Source: Halorhabdus utahensis DSM 12940
Lineage (GTDB): Archaea > Halobacteriota > Halobacteria > Halobacteriales > Haloarculaceae
Assembly (NCBI RefSeq): GCF_000023945.1
Contig: NC_013158.1
Span: 1,178,001 to 1,242,000 of the forward strand
Direction: 5' to 3'
Length of the DNA: 64,000 nt
Of this stretch, positions 24,963 to 34,425 are shown piece by piece; the stretch's first letter is position 1, and the number at the start of each line of letters is the position of its first letter. The position numbers and the translations under genes were made by a program. A model generated the notes under the pieces. It saw only the letters and a program-made list of their open reading frames with translations, made no database searches and was not told the DNA's origin.

Positions 24963-25610
24963 ATGGACATCGATACCCACTTCGAGGAGATCTCCGAACA
25001 CGACTCGAAGTCGCTGTTCAAGCCGAAGGTCGTCTCGCTGGTCGTCTCGAACAGTCCGGAGACGGGGCCGAACCTGATGACCGCTTCGTGGTGGATGCTG
25101 GCCGGCTATGACCCCCTCCGGTATCAGCTCGCGGTCGGTCACCACACCTACACCCATGAGGTCATCGAGAACAACCCCGAGTTCGTGCTGGCGGCCCCTT
25201 CGACGGAGATGATCGACGCCCTGACGCTCGCGGGGTCGGTCAGCGGTCGTGACGTCGACAAGATCGAGCACCTGGGACTGGAGACCATTCCCGGCCAGGG
25301 GGTCGACGTCCCGCTGCTTGCTGACGCCGTCGGCAACATCGAGTGCTCGGTGATGGACTCCTTCGAGTTCGAGAACTGCACGTACTACTTCGGCGAAGTC
25401 GAGCACGCCTACGTGACCAAAGGTGGCCTCGACGGCCGGGTTCTCTCGCTCGACGACGCGGACGTCCTCGCGTACATGGGCAGCGACTGGGGCGACGATC
25501 CCGACGAAAAGGACCGGTTCTACGCCGACCTTTCGACGGACGTGATCGAGCGCTTCCCCGGGGAAGCGGCCAAAGAGACGCTGCCCGATGGAACCGACGA
25601 AGATAGCTGA
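24963..25610 (+). CDS. Flavin reductase-like FMN-binding split-barrel protein
   Basis: A 215-residue protein of the flavin reductase/DIM6 family. Typical elements are VVSLVVSNSPETGPNLMTASWWM near residue 20, YDPLRYQLAVGHHTYTHEVI and EFVLAAPSTEMI, followed by SGRDVDKIEHLGLETI. Such proteins bind FMN and may reduce flavin for an oxygenase or act alone. The gene directly follows the CoxG-like one and precedes the ABC importer genes after a 385-nt regulatory gap. The electron acceptor is unknown. Confidence 0.87.
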   Translation: MDIDTHFEEISEHDSKSLFKPKVVSLVVSNSPETGPNLMTASWWMLAGYDPLRYQLAVGHHTYTHEVIENNPEFVLAAPSTEMIDALTLAGSVSGRDVDKIEHLGLETIPGQGVDVPLLADAVGNIECSVMDSFEFENCTYYFGEVEHAYVTKGGLDGRVLSLDDADVLAYMGSDWGDDPDEKDRFYADLSTDVIERFPGEAAKETLPDGTDEDS

Positions 25611-25995
25611 CTGAGCCCTGGCGAACTCGCCCGGTTCGATCGACCCGCCGCTGTCCCGGCACTTGCCGACCGAGGGGGGAACGCAGCTGCGACGACCGGT
25701 GCGCTTCCTAGCAGCTGTTCGACTCTGTTAAGTCCGATCACCGCTCGACGCCGCGTCGACATCCCGACGAGCAGCGACCAATAACCCGTTCACAGGGCCG
25801 AAACCGTCTGACGGTGGCACGTATCACTACCTATATAATTCATGTCATGTCCGATATCGGTGGAACTTGCTAAACACCTGTTTAGCCAATCCCGTGTTAA
25901 GAGACGTTAAATCGGGTTAGACGGCGATATAAAGTCTGGTTTAGGATTCCCAAATTACTGGAAACCTCGTCGAATTATAACCGGCCTGCAATATA
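25611..25995 (+). promoter_or_regulatory. 385-nt regulatory gap before the importer genes
   Basis: No gene is seen. The right half is AT-rich. A perfect inverted repeat GCTAAAC-ACCT-GTTTAGC lies at 25869-25886, with related GGTTTAGG at about 25939. TATA-like sequences occur at 25831-25838 (TATATAAT), 25927-25933 (ATATAAA) and 25974-25981 (ATTATAAC); the last is about 28 nt before the second GTG of the binding protein gene. Confidence 0.6.
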
Positions 25996-27264
25996 GTGAA
26001 CACTGTGACTGACAACGACCCCACCGATCGACCGAGCAATTCGACGGCGAGTTCACGGCGTAGATTTCTGCAGGCGAGCGGCGTGTCGGCTGCCGCAGTG
26101 CTGGCAGCCGGTTGTCTCGGCGGTCAGAATGGAGACGACACGACGGGAACCGGCAACGGCACGACGACTCCCACGGGAACGACGGAAGCCGACGCCGAGA
26201 CGTGGCGCGAGGAGATGAAGGCACAGGCCGAGTCGGAACTCGAAGACGACAAGCTGCAGGTCTGGGCCCAGAGTCCGACCGAGAAGAAGGTGATGGAGGA
26301 GGTGTTCAACGGCTATCCGGTCGAGGAGTCCATCCTCTTCGAGGAGGCACCGATCATCGACGAGGGCGAGCCATGGGAACCCTTGAAGGACAACGTCGAG
26401 ATCGAGGCCCTCGATACGACCAAGCAGGCGAACACCTACCGCAGGCAGGTCAAGACCGGCTCGGTCGAGAAAGACATCATCACGACCGACTACCTCCCGA
26501 CGCTGGTCAAACAGGACGTCGAAGTCACCGACCTCTCGGACATCCCGGCCTGGCGCGAAAACGTCCCCCAGCGGCTGCGGGACCTGACCTCCGAGATCGC
26601 GTATTACCGCGGGAAGGCAGTCAGTTGCGTCTACAACACCGAGAGCGTCGAGGAGCCGCCGGAAGACCTCATGGATCTGCTGTCGGACCGCTTCGACGAC
26701 AAGAGCCTCATCCTCGACGTGACGCCGAACCCGATCGTGGCCCACGTCTTCACCGAGAAGTACGCCGACTCCGTCCCACCACGCCTTGAAGCGCTCGGAT
26801 CGGACATGACCGGGACGGAGTTCCTCGAAGCGATCGGCGCACAGAACCCCGCGCTGGACCAGAGCGCCTACGCGATGCAACAGGAGGTCGGCACCGGATC
26901 GAGCGATGTCGCACTGTTCGGGCCGCTGACGGTCACCTACGACCTCCAGGTCGAGGGCCTCCCGATCAAACCGGTCGAACATCCCTCGGCGCACATTCTC
27001 CGGCCCAAGGGCATCGGCATTACCAACGAGCCGCCCCACCCGGCCGCCGCGAAGCTGTTCATCGATTACGTCCTCTCGAACCCGTCGGTCCAGCTCTTCG
27101 AGAAGGGCGTGCTCTCGATGGACTACCAGCGGTCCAACCCCGAGGGGGCGGCCGAGTGGCTCAACGCCGACTGGCAGGAACCCTACACCCAGTTCGAGAT
27201 CGAAAGCTCGACGAAGACCGTCCGGGAGAAGTGGCGCGAGGCGCTGGACGTCCCGAACGTCTGA
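25996..27264 (+). CDS. ABC importer substrate-binding Tat lipoprotein
   Basis: A 422-residue secreted binding protein. The signal has S-RRRFLQ and a lipobox LAAGC with C40; a Thr/Gly spacer follows. The mature part resembles type 2 (Fe3+/polyamine-like) binding proteins: KLQVWAQSPTEKKVMEEVF at the start, an aromatic hinge region, and near the end LFIDYVLSNPSVQLFEKGVL. Start is GTG at 25996 or the in-frame GTG at 26005; the TATA-like element at 25974 fits the latter. The permease gene lies downstream. Ligand unknown; cluster context suggests an organic acid. Confidence 0.88.
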   Translation: MNTVTDNDPTDRPSNSTASSRRRFLQASGVSAAAVLAAGCLGGQNGDDTTGTGNGTTTPTGTTEADAETWREEMKAQAESELEDDKLQVWAQSPTEKKVMEEVFNGYPVEESILFEEAPIIDEGEPWEPLKDNVEIEALDTTKQANTYRRQVKTGSVEKDIITTDYLPTLVKQDVEVTDLSDIPAWRENVPQRLRDLTSEIAYYRGKAVSCVYNTESVEEPPEDLMDLLSDRFDDKSLILDVTPNPIVAHVFTEKYADSVPPRLEALGSDMTGTEFLEAIGAQNPALDQSAYAMQQEVGTGSSDVALFGPLTVTYDLQVEGLPIKPVEHPSAHILRPKGIGITNEPPHPAAAKLFIDYVLSNPSVQLFEKGVLSMDYQRSNPEGAAEWLNADWQEPYTQFEIESSTKTVREKWREALDVPNV

Positions 27265-27375
27265 TGGGGTCGGCGACCCGGGCGCGTAAGGGTCACGGCT
27301 CGACAGTGGGGACTCGCGGCATCGTCTCGCAAGGCTGACGCCACGTCGAAACAAGACAGACACCGATCCCGGTCT

Positions 27376-29124
27376 ATGACAGACACCGATCCCGGACTTC
27401 GCAAGCGCGTTCGCGCCCTGTTCGACAGCCGTTCGCTCGTCCGGATTGGGCTCTTTTTGATTCCGGCCGTCTTCCTGCTCGTAATCATCGGCGCGTCGCT
27501 GGTGTTTTTCGCGTGGGGGTCCGTGTGGTCGACGACGCCCGGCTTTGGCGGCCACTTCACGCTCTCGGGCTACTGGACCGCACTCACCAGCCCTGTCGTC
27601 CATCAGACGCTACAGAACACCCTGATCCTGGCGGTGGTCGGGACGGCCGTCGCGGTCGGGATCGGTCTGCTCGCGGTGGTCTTCACGCTCAAGATGGACA
27701 TCCCACGGTGGCTGGCCAGCGTCGTCAGCGCGCTGATGATCATCCAGTTGCTGTTGCCCAACTTCATCCAGGCGCTGGCCTGGCAGTTCTACCTCGGCCC
27801 GCAGGGACCGATCAACCGCCTGTTCATGGCGTTACCGATGATCAGCGAGGCGGTCGTGGGACCACACAACATCTGGGCCATCGCGTTCATCTTCGGCACG
27901 CACTACGCCGGGCTGGTCTACCTGCTCACCAGCGGCGCGGTCAAGTCCATCCCGCCACAGCTCGAGGAGATTGCCCTCGTCTCGGGGGCCAGCCAGCGGT
28001 CGATCTTCTCCGAGATCGACCTCCAGCTGGTGGTTCCTTCCGTCCTCATCGCGGGGATCATCGTCTTCGTCCGCGGGATCCAGTCGTTCGGCGTCCCGCT
28101 AGTGCTGGGCGTCCGAAACAACGTCTACACGCTCGCGACGCTGATGTACTTCGAACTCAACGAGTTCCCCCGGAACTTCACGTTCATCGCGGCGGTGGGG
28201 ATCATCATCCTGCTGTTGAGCCTCTGGCTGCTGTTGATCCAGCGTCGGATCTCGGGGTCCAAGGAGCAATACGAGACCCTGAAAGGGGCCGGCGAGGACA
28301 CCGGGACGCTGCGGTTCTACGAGAACCGGCCGCTCGCCGGGGGCTTTCTCGCACTGCTCGTTTTCGCGTACCTCATGCCCATCGCGATGATCGTCCTCGG
28401 CAGCGTCCAGCGGGCCTGGGTCGGCCTTCGTTTCCAGTTCGTCCAGTGGGATCTCCAGGGGTATCGAACCCTGCTCGGCGGCGAGCGAACGGACGTCTTC
28501 GTCGAATCCGTGACCAACGCCACGATGCTCGGCGTCTCGGCGGCGCTACTGGCACTGTTCCTCGCGGTGATCGTCTCGTACCTCTCGATCAAGACCGACT
28601 GGAAGGGCGGCACCTTCCTGAACTACCTCTCGTATGCGCCCCTGGCGATCCCGGGGATCGTCGTCGCCACGGCGCTGCAGTGGATCATCCTGGAGTACCA
28701 CCAGACCATCGGCTTTCTCTACGGGTCGCTGTACATTCTGGTTGCCGTCTACGCGGCGAAGTTCCTGATCTACGGCGTCCGAGCGGCCAACTCCTCGCTG
28801 CGCTCGGTCGGCTCGAACCTCGGCGAGGTCGGGTCGGTGCTCGGCGCGAGCACGCCGACGGTCATCAGGGAGATCTACGCACCGCTGATGGGTCCCGGGC
28901 TGCTGGCCGGATTCATCATCATCTTCATCGACACGACCAAGAGCCTCTCCATCCCGCTGATCCTCGGGGGCAACGAGTTCAAGATCGTCCAGAACGCGAT
29001 CTGGCTGTTCATCACCGAGAGCCAGCTCAACGTCGCGGCGGCCTACTCGGTCATCTTACTCGCCGTCCTCACGACCATCTACATGATCGCCTACAAGCTC
29101 GGCATCGACATCACGAGCGTCTAA
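27376..29124 (+). CDS. Fused two-domain ABC importer permease
   Basis: A 582-residue membrane protein with about 12 hydrophobic helices in two halves, as in FbpB/ThiP-type permeases. Each half has an EAA-like loop contacting the ATPase: EEIALVSGASQRSIFSEIDLQ in the first (near residue 200) and SNLGEVGSVLGASTPTVIREI in the second (near 480). Located between the binding protein and the decarboxylase-like genes; the ATPase lies at 31419. It should form the pore for the ligand of 25996. Confidence 0.92.
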   Translation: MTDTDPGLRKRVRALFDSRSLVRIGLFLIPAVFLLVIIGASLVFFAWGSVWSTTPGFGGHFTLSGYWTALTSPVVHQTLQNTLILAVVGTAVAVGIGLLAVVFTLKMDIPRWLASVVSALMIIQLLLPNFIQALAWQFYLGPQGPINRLFMALPMISEAVVGPHNIWAIAFIFGTHYAGLVYLLTSGAVKSIPPQLEEIALVSGASQRSIFSEIDLQLVVPSVLIAGIIVFVRGIQSFGVPLVLGVRNNVYTLATLMYFELNEFPRNFTFIAAVGIIILLLSLWLLLIQRRISGSKEQYETLKGAGEDTGTLRFYENRPLAGGFLALLVFAYLMPIAMIVLGSVQRAWVGLRFQFVQWDLQGYRTLLGGERTDVFVESVTNATMLGVSAALLALFLAVIVSYLSIKTDWKGGTFLNYLSYAPLAIPGIVVATALQWIILEYHQTIGFLYGSLYILVAVYAAKFLIYGVRAANSSLRSVGSNLGEVGSVLGASTPTVIREIYAPLMGPGLLAGFIIIFIDTTKSLSIPLILGGNEFKIVQNAIWLFITESQLNVAAAYSVILLAVLTTIYMIAYKLGIDITSV

Positions 29125-29221
29125 CCGACACACGTCCCATTGTTTTCACGAGCGTCCGAGTCGACGGCAGGGGCATCTGCCCATCCAAGGATATAGGATC
29201 GCGGCCCCGCTGGAGTGACAC

Positions 29222-30229
29222 ATGACTCTCGAACTGTCGATGGCACTGGGCGGCCGAGACGTCACCGAGGCGCTGCTCGACGGCACGGTCGAACCCGACG
29301 GCATCGACCTCAACACGGTCTCGTTACACCCCTCGAACCGCCACCGGCGGTTCTTCTCCCATGGCCGCTTCGACGTCTGTGAGGTCGGGATGGCGTCGTA
29401 CGTCTCCTCGCGGGCCGACACCGAGGCATATCCGTTCACCGCGATCCCGGTGTTCACGAACAAGCGATTCCGCCACGCCTACTTCTACAAGCACACCGAC
29501 GCCGGGATCGAGGAACCCGCGGACCTCGAGGGCAAGACGGTCGGGATCTCCTCCTGGCAGACCGCCGCCAACGTCTGGACGCGCGGGATCATGCAGGAAC
29601 ACTACGATCTCGATCTCACCGACGTCGAGTGGTATCGCCGCAAACAGGACGACGTCCCGATCGAGGTGCCCGAGCGCTACGACGTCCGGGACCTGCCGGG
29701 CAAACACGGCGGGGACGCCGTCGCCGAGCGCGAGGACCTCATCGACGCGCTGGTCGCCGGCGACCTCGACGCCGTGATGGACCCCGCGGGTGCGACGATG
29801 CGGGCCGTCGACGCGGCCGAAACGACGGACTTCGTCTTCGAGGATCCGATCGCCGAGGAGCAACAGTACTTCCGGGAGACGGGGATCTTCCCGCCGAACC
29901 ACGTCGTCGTGATCCGCGACGAGGTGCTCGAAGAGCACCCCTGGGTTGCGCTGAACATCTATCACGCCTTCTGTGAGGCGCGCGACCACTGCTTCGAGCG
30001 CAATCGGTCGCCGAGCACCAACGCTGCGATCACCTGGGCACCGCTGTATCTGCTCGAACAGCAGAACGTCCTGGGCGAGGCGGCGTGGGACTACGGCCTG
30101 ACGGAGGCCAACCGCAAGGCCGTCGAAACGTTCCTCCAGTACAGCCACGAGCAGGGACTGATCGACGAGCGCTACGATGTCGAGGCGCTGTTCGACGAGA
30201 GTACGATCGCCCGCCCCGATCCAGCCTGA
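29222..30229 (+). CDS. 4,5-dihydroxyphthalate decarboxylase-like protein, paralogue 1
   Basis: A 335-residue soluble protein of the Pht5/4,5-dihydroxyphthalate decarboxylase family, which has the two-lobed fold of type 2 binding proteins. There is no signal peptide, so it acts in the cytoplasm. Conserved blocks shared with the paralogues at 30359 and 33344: RHRRFF near residue 40, ASYVSSR, YPFTAIPVF, DLEGKTVGISSWQT, VEWYRRKQDDVP, DAVMDPAG and the Arg/Ser-rich NRSPSTN. A TATA-like GGATATAGG lies about 30 nt before the ATG. In the family a divalent metal is used for decarboxylation; the substrate here is not known. Confidence 0.83.
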   Translation: MTLELSMALGGRDVTEALLDGTVEPDGIDLNTVSLHPSNRHRRFFSHGRFDVCEVGMASYVSSRADTEAYPFTAIPVFTNKRFRHAYFYKHTDAGIEEPADLEGKTVGISSWQTAANVWTRGIMQEHYDLDLTDVEWYRRKQDDVPIEVPERYDVRDLPGKHGGDAVAEREDLIDALVAGDLDAVMDPAGATMRAVDAAETTDFVFEDPIAEEQQYFRETGIFPPNHVVVIRDEVLEEHPWVALNIYHAFCEARDHCFERNRSPSTNAAITWAPLYLLEQQNVLGEAAWDYGLTEANRKAVETFLQYSHEQGLIDERYDVEALFDESTIARPDPA

Positions 30230-30358
30230 GGAGAGCCGGCGAGCGCACGACCAACCCGTCCGAATCCTGCCTGAGACTTGCGGCTGTCAGCGTCCGCCAG
30301 GTGAGACCCGAGCCGGGCCACCGAAACCCTCATTGGTCGGTCGTCGGTTTGGCCGAGT

Positions 30359-31354
30359 ATGTCCCTCGAACTCTCGCTGTCGTGTGGCACTCGCGATCTG
30401 AACGAGGCACTGCTGACCGGCGCGGTCGAGCCGACCGGCATCGATCTGACCGTCATCCCGGAGTACCCGCCACGGCGCCACCGCCGATTCTTCGAACGCG
30501 GGGACTTCGACGTCTGTGAGGTCTCGCTGGCGTCGTACGTCTCCTCGCGGTCGGCCCCCGAGGAGTACCCCTTCACCGCCATTCCGGTGTTCCCGGCCAA
30601 GCGCTTTCGCCACTCGTTCTTCTTCAAGCACACTGACGCCGATATCAAGGAGCCGGCGGACCTCGAAGGCAGGAAAGTCGGCTGTCAGTCCTGGCAGACG
30701 ACCGCGAACGTCTGGGTGCGGGGCATCATGCAGGAACACTACGACCTCGACCTCACCGAGGTGGAGTGGTACCGCCGCAAGGAGGACGACGTGCCGGTGG
30801 ACATCCCCGAGAAGTTCGACATCCGGACGATCCCAGGACCACAGGGCGGGGAAGCCATCGTCGAACCCAACGACTTCCGCGACATGTTCTTCGACGGCGA
30901 ACTGGCGGCGGCGATGGACCCCGCGGGGTCGTTCTTCCACGACGTGCTGGACGCCGAGAACGCCGAACTCTTCTTCGAGAACCCGATCGAAGAGGAACGC
31001 GCTTACTACGAGGAGACCGGTATCCATCCGATCATGCACACCGTGGCGATCCGCGACGAGATCCTCGAAGAACACCCCTGGGTTGCCGTGAACCTCTTCG
31101 ACGCCTACTGCGAATCCCGGGATCGGTGTCTCGACGCCAACCGGTCGCCGAGCACCAACACCTCGATCACCTGGGCGCACCTCCACCTCGACGACCAGCG
31201 TGAGGTGCTCGGCGAGGACGCCTGGGAGTTCGGCCTGACCGACCGCACGACCCGGGAGGTCGAGACGTTCGTCGAGTACGCCGTCGACCAGGGGCTCGCG
31301 CCGCGGGCGTACGATCCCGCGGAACTGTTCGCCGACGTCTCGGTCGCCCGGTAG
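30359..31354 (+). CDS. 4,5-dihydroxyphthalate decarboxylase-like protein, paralogue 2
   Basis: A 331-residue paralogue of 29222-30229 and 33344-34339. Key blocks are kept: RHRRFFERGDFDVCEV, ASYVSSRS, YPFTAIPVFPAKRFRHS, DLEGRKVGCQSWQTTANV, GIMQEHYDLDLTEVEWYRR and DAYCESRDRCLDANRSPS. It has no signal peptide. The gene lies between the first paralogue and the ABC ATPase gene, on the importer strand. Identity to the third copy appears higher than to the first in the metal-site blocks; the copies may differ in substrate. Confidence 0.83.
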   Translation: MSLELSLSCGTRDLNEALLTGAVEPTGIDLTVIPEYPPRRHRRFFERGDFDVCEVSLASYVSSRSAPEEYPFTAIPVFPAKRFRHSFFFKHTDADIKEPADLEGRKVGCQSWQTTANVWVRGIMQEHYDLDLTEVEWYRRKEDDVPVDIPEKFDIRTIPGPQGGEAIVEPNDFRDMFFDGELAAAMDPAGSFFHDVLDAENAELFFENPIEEERAYYEETGIHPIMHTVAIRDEILEEHPWVAVNLFDAYCESRDRCLDANRSPSTNTSITWAHLHLDDQREVLGEDAWEFGLTDRTTREVETFVEYAVDQGLAPRAYDPAELFADVSVAR

Positions 31355-31418
31355 TTCCCGCGGGCGGAGAGACCCCGCAGCCCTTTTGAGGAGATAGCCC
31401 CCAGGCGACAGTGACACC

Positions 31419-32525
31419 ATGGCAGCTGAATCGGCGTTGACCGTGACGGGGCTGCGGAAGGCCTTCGGCGATGAGTTCGAGCTCTCGGGGATCGACGTCA
31501 CCGTCGGGACCGACGAGATTGTGGCGCTGCTGGGGCCGAGCGGCTGTGGCAAGACCACGGCGCTTCGGTGTATCGCCGGGGTCGAGACGCCCGACGCGGG
31601 GCGGATCGAGGCCGGGGGCAAACTCGTCCAGGGTGAGGGCGTCTCGCTCCCGCCCGAGCAGCGCGACATCGGGATGGTGTATCAGAACTACGCCATCTGG
31701 CCGCACAAGACCGTCTACGGGAACGTCGTCTTCCCGCTCGAACACGCCGAGCACGACGTGCCGGCCGACCGCTACGAGGAGCGCGTCGAGGAGATCCTCG
31801 ACCTCGTCGAGATCGGCGACCTGAAGGACTCGCCGGCGACGGACCTCAGCGGCGGCCAGCAACAGCGGGTTGCCCTCGCGCGGTCGCTCGTTCACGACCC
31901 CGAACTGCTGTTGCTGGACGAACCCCTCTCGAACCTGGACAAGGGGCTGCGCAAGCACATGCGCTACGAACTCCAGCGCCTCCAACACGAGATCGACGTC
32001 TCCATGCTGTACGTGACCCACGATCAGGAGGAGGCGTTCTATCTCGCGGATCGCATCCTCGTCATGCGCGACGGCGAGGTGGTCGAGCGCGGCGAGCCTC
32101 GCGAGCTGTACAACCGGCCGACGTCGCCGTTCACGCGCCGGTTCGTCGGCGACCGCAACCGATTCATCGGACGGATCACGACGAACGCCGAGGGCGAGTC
32201 CCTCGTCGAGACGGACTTCGCAACGTTTCCGCTCGCCAGCGCCGACTTCGTGGCCGAGAGACTCGAGGACGCCCCGGCCACGTGTTTCGTCCGGCCCGCG
32301 GACATCTCGATCGGCCGGTTCGGCGGCGAACACGGCGGCGTCCTCGAGTTCGCCGGCACGGTCGTCGCCGAGGGCCTGCTCGACGAGCGATACGAGGTGA
32401 CAGTCGATCTCGGAGGCACGAAACTGATCGTCCACACCGGCAACGGCCGGGAGTTCGAGCGTGGCGAATCGGTCCCGATCTACTTCGAACCGGGTGACGT
32501 TCAGGTGTACGCCGGCGACGAGTGA
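31419..32525 (+). CDS. ABC importer ATPase, Fe3+/polyamine type
   Basis: A 368-residue nucleotide-binding subunit. Walker A GPSGCGKTT (39-47), Q-loop near MVYQNYAIWP (86-95), signature LSGGQQQR (143-150) and Walker B LLLLDE (163-168) are intact; the H-loop His follows in VTHDQEE. The C-terminal 120 residues form the TOBE/OB regulatory domain of FbpC/PotA-type ATPases, near PTSPFTRRFVGDRNRF. It completes the importer of 25996 and 27376 although two decarboxylase-like genes intervene. Confidence 0.92.
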   Translation: MAAESALTVTGLRKAFGDEFELSGIDVTVGTDEIVALLGPSGCGKTTALRCIAGVETPDAGRIEAGGKLVQGEGVSLPPEQRDIGMVYQNYAIWPHKTVYGNVVFPLEHAEHDVPADRYEERVEEILDLVEIGDLKDSPATDLSGGQQQRVALARSLVHDPELLLLDEPLSNLDKGLRKHMRYELQRLQHEIDVSMLYVTHDQEEAFYLADRILVMRDGEVVERGEPRELYNRPTSPFTRRFVGDRNRFIGRITTNAEGESLVETDFATFPLASADFVAERLEDAPATCFVRPADISIGRFGGEHGGVLEFAGTVVAEGLLDERYEVTVDLGGTKLIVHTGNGREFERGESVPIYFEPGDVQVYAGDE

Positions 32526-32599
32526 CGTGGCCGTGACCGACTGTGCCACCCCGTGGGGGGTCTCGACCGGGAGCGAGCACCGTCGCCACAGGCTCAGGG

Positions 32600-32609
32600 T
32601 TTTTAATAT
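32600..32609 (+). promoter_or_regulatory. TATA-like element of the HTH protein gene
   Basis: GTTTTTAATA lies about 30 nt before the ATG at 32639, consistent with a leaderless transcript and thus with a promoter separate from the importer genes. Confidence 0.5.
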
Positions 32610-32638
32610 GCCGCGACCGAAACACCGTGTGTGAGTCC

Positions 32639-33280
32639 ATGAGTCGGCCCGAGGAGGACCAATCGGCGCGACCCGACCGCGAGGCGATCATCGAGGCGGC
32701 AGCGGCCGATCCCGACGCGTCCGCGGCGGACCTCGCCGAGGCGGTCCCGAACGCCACCCCGGAACTGGTCGAGCGCGTTCTCGGCGAGCACACCGTCCCG
32801 GGCACTGACGGGTCCGGAACCACCGACACCGACGCGTATCCCGACCGCGAGGACATCTCCGAGCGCCAGATCAGGACGCTCCAGGCCATCGCCGCCCACC
32901 CGGACGCGACCCAGCGCGACATCGCGAGCTTTCTCGACGTGACGGCTGCGACGGTCAGCAACCGGGTCAACAGCCTCCCCGGCTTCGACTGGGAGGACCG
33001 CCGCACGTTCGTCAGAGAGGTGCTCGATCTCGACGTGATCCCGGGTAGCGACCGGACGGCCGACGCCGGCGAGGGCGAACTCTACGAGACGGTCCAGGAG
33101 CTTCGCGACCGCGTCGATCGGCTCGAACGGCGACACGCTGGCGAGACATCGCGGGACGAACCGAGGAAGGCACCGTTCGACGACCCCGAGCTTGCCCGGA
33201 AGGTGATCCACCTCTGTCTGGAATCCGAGGCGATCACCGACGAGGAGGAACAGCGGATCCTGGCGTACTTCCTCGAATGA
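32639..33280 (+). CDS. Winged-helix regulator with C-terminal coiled coil
   Basis: A 213-residue soluble protein. A helix-turn-helix in the middle (RQIRTLQAIAAHPDATQRDI and ASFLDVTAATVSNRVNSL, about 78-115) is of the MarR/Lrp-like type. It is followed by a coiled-coil segment (YETVQELRDRVDRLERRH) and a C-terminal helical unit (FDDPELARKVIHLCLESEAI). An N-terminal helical repeat of DPDASAADLAEAV type may also bind DNA. It has its own promoter and lies between two decarboxylase-like genes, so it may control this cluster; this is inference. Confidence 0.75.
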   Translation: MSRPEEDQSARPDREAIIEAAAADPDASAADLAEAVPNATPELVERVLGEHTVPGTDGSGTTDTDAYPDREDISERQIRTLQAIAAHPDATQRDIASFLDVTAATVSNRVNSLPGFDWEDRRTFVREVLDLDVIPGSDRTADAGEGELYETVQELRDRVDRLERRHAGETSRDEPRKAPFDDPELARKVIHLCLESEAITDEEEQRILAYFLE

Positions 33281-33343
33281 CGCGACGCCCGCCACCGTCG
33301 TGACCGGCTGTGATCGAGGGGTACGAGGATGGGGGCCCCGACC

Positions 33344-34339
33344 TCAGAGGTCCCGTGTCGTCTCGAAGAACAGTTCCTCGACGTCGTACTCACGGTCGAT
33401 CAGGCCCTGATCGTGAGCGTAGCCGACGAACGTCCGCAGTTCCTTTCGGGTCTTCGGGCGCAGGCCGTATTCCCAGGCGTCCTCGCCGAGGAGTTCGTGT
33501 TGCTCCTTGAAGTGGAGGTGATTCCAGGTCAGGGAGGTGTGGCTGCTGGGGCTGACGTTGCGCTGGATGCACTGTTCGAGGGCCTCGCTGAAGGCATCGT
33601 AGACGCTGACCGCGACCCAGGGATCGTCTTCGAGGATCTCGTCGCGGATCGCGACCGTGTGCATCATCGGGTGCATCCCCGTCTGCTCGAAGAACTCGAT
33701 CTCCTCGGCCTGGGGGTCCGCGAACATGAACTCGGCCTCGTCGTTGCGACAGACCGCCCGGAACAGCGAGCCGGAGGGGTCCATCGCCGCGTCGAGTTCG
33801 CCCGAGAACAGCATGTCCTGCATGTCCCGGGGCTCGTAGATGGCGTCCCCGCCCTGCTTGCCGGGCACGCGCTGGATGTCGAACTTTTCGGGCAGTTCCA
33901 CGGGAACGTCGTCCTCGCGACGGCGATACCACTCGACCTCAGTCAGATCGAGGTCGTAATGCTCCTGGGCAATACCGCGCACCCAGACGTCGGCGGTCGT
34001 CTGCCAGGACTGGGTGCCGACCTTCTTGCCTTCGAGATCCTTCGGTTCCTCGATACCCGCATCGGCGTTCTTATAGAAAAAGGCGAGTCGGAACTTCCGG
34101 TTGGGGAAGACGGGGATCGCGGTGTAGGGGAAGTCCTCGCCTTCGGCCATCGAGGAGACGTACGAGGCGACACACACTTCGGCGATGTCGAACTCGCCGT
34201 GCCGGAAGAACCGCCGGTGGCGCTTTGGCGGATACTCGCTGATCGGCGTCAGGTCGATCCCCTCGGGCTCGACGTCGCCAGTCAGCAGCGGCTGTACGGT
34301 GTCCATGTCGCCGACGCTCAAAGAGAGATCCAACGTCAT
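33344..34339 (-). CDS. 4,5-dihydroxyphthalate decarboxylase-like protein, paralogue 3
   Basis: A 331-residue paralogue on the opposite strand to the other two. Kept blocks: RHRRFFRHGEFDIAEV, ASYVSS, FPYTAIPVFPNRKFR, DLEGKKVGTQSWQTTADV, EHYDLDLTEVEWYRRREDDVP and DAAMDPSG. The ATG at 34339 gives MTLDLSLSVGD, aligning with the starts of the others; an upstream start would add two residues. It follows the TIG-like gene (minus strand) with an 86-nt gap, so these two may be co-transcribed. Substrate unknown. Confidence 0.83.
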   Translation of the reverse strand: MTLDLSLSVGDMDTVQPLLTGDVEPEGIDLTPISEYPPKRHRRFFRHGEFDIAEVCVASYVSSMAEGEDFPYTAIPVFPNRKFRLAFFYKNADAGIEEPKDLEGKKVGTQSWQTTADVWVRGIAQEHYDLDLTEVEWYRRREDDVPVELPEKFDIQRVPGKQGGDAIYEPRDMQDMLFSGELDAAMDPSGSLFRAVCRNDEAEFMFADPQAEEIEFFEQTGMHPMMHTVAIRDEILEDDPWVAVSVYDAFSEALEQCIQRNVSPSSHTSLTWNHLHFKEQHELLGEDAWEYGLRPKTRKELRTFVGYAHDQGLIDREYDVEELFFETTRDL

Positions 34340-34425
34340 AGCCACACCCGGGCCAGAACGATCTTAGCTCTTGTGCTCCGGGCCGACGGCCTCGAACGAC
34401 GCGACCCCGTCCGGGAGCGGCGACC

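Noticed and set aside
24442-25610. CO dehydrogenase operon suggested by CoxG
   Set aside because: No CoxL, CoxM or CoxS genes are nearby; SRPBCC proteins of this family occur in many contexts.
26053-27603. Long minus-strand frame opposite the importer binding protein
   Set aside because: Antisense to a Tat lipoprotein with clear family motifs; no own promoter or family.
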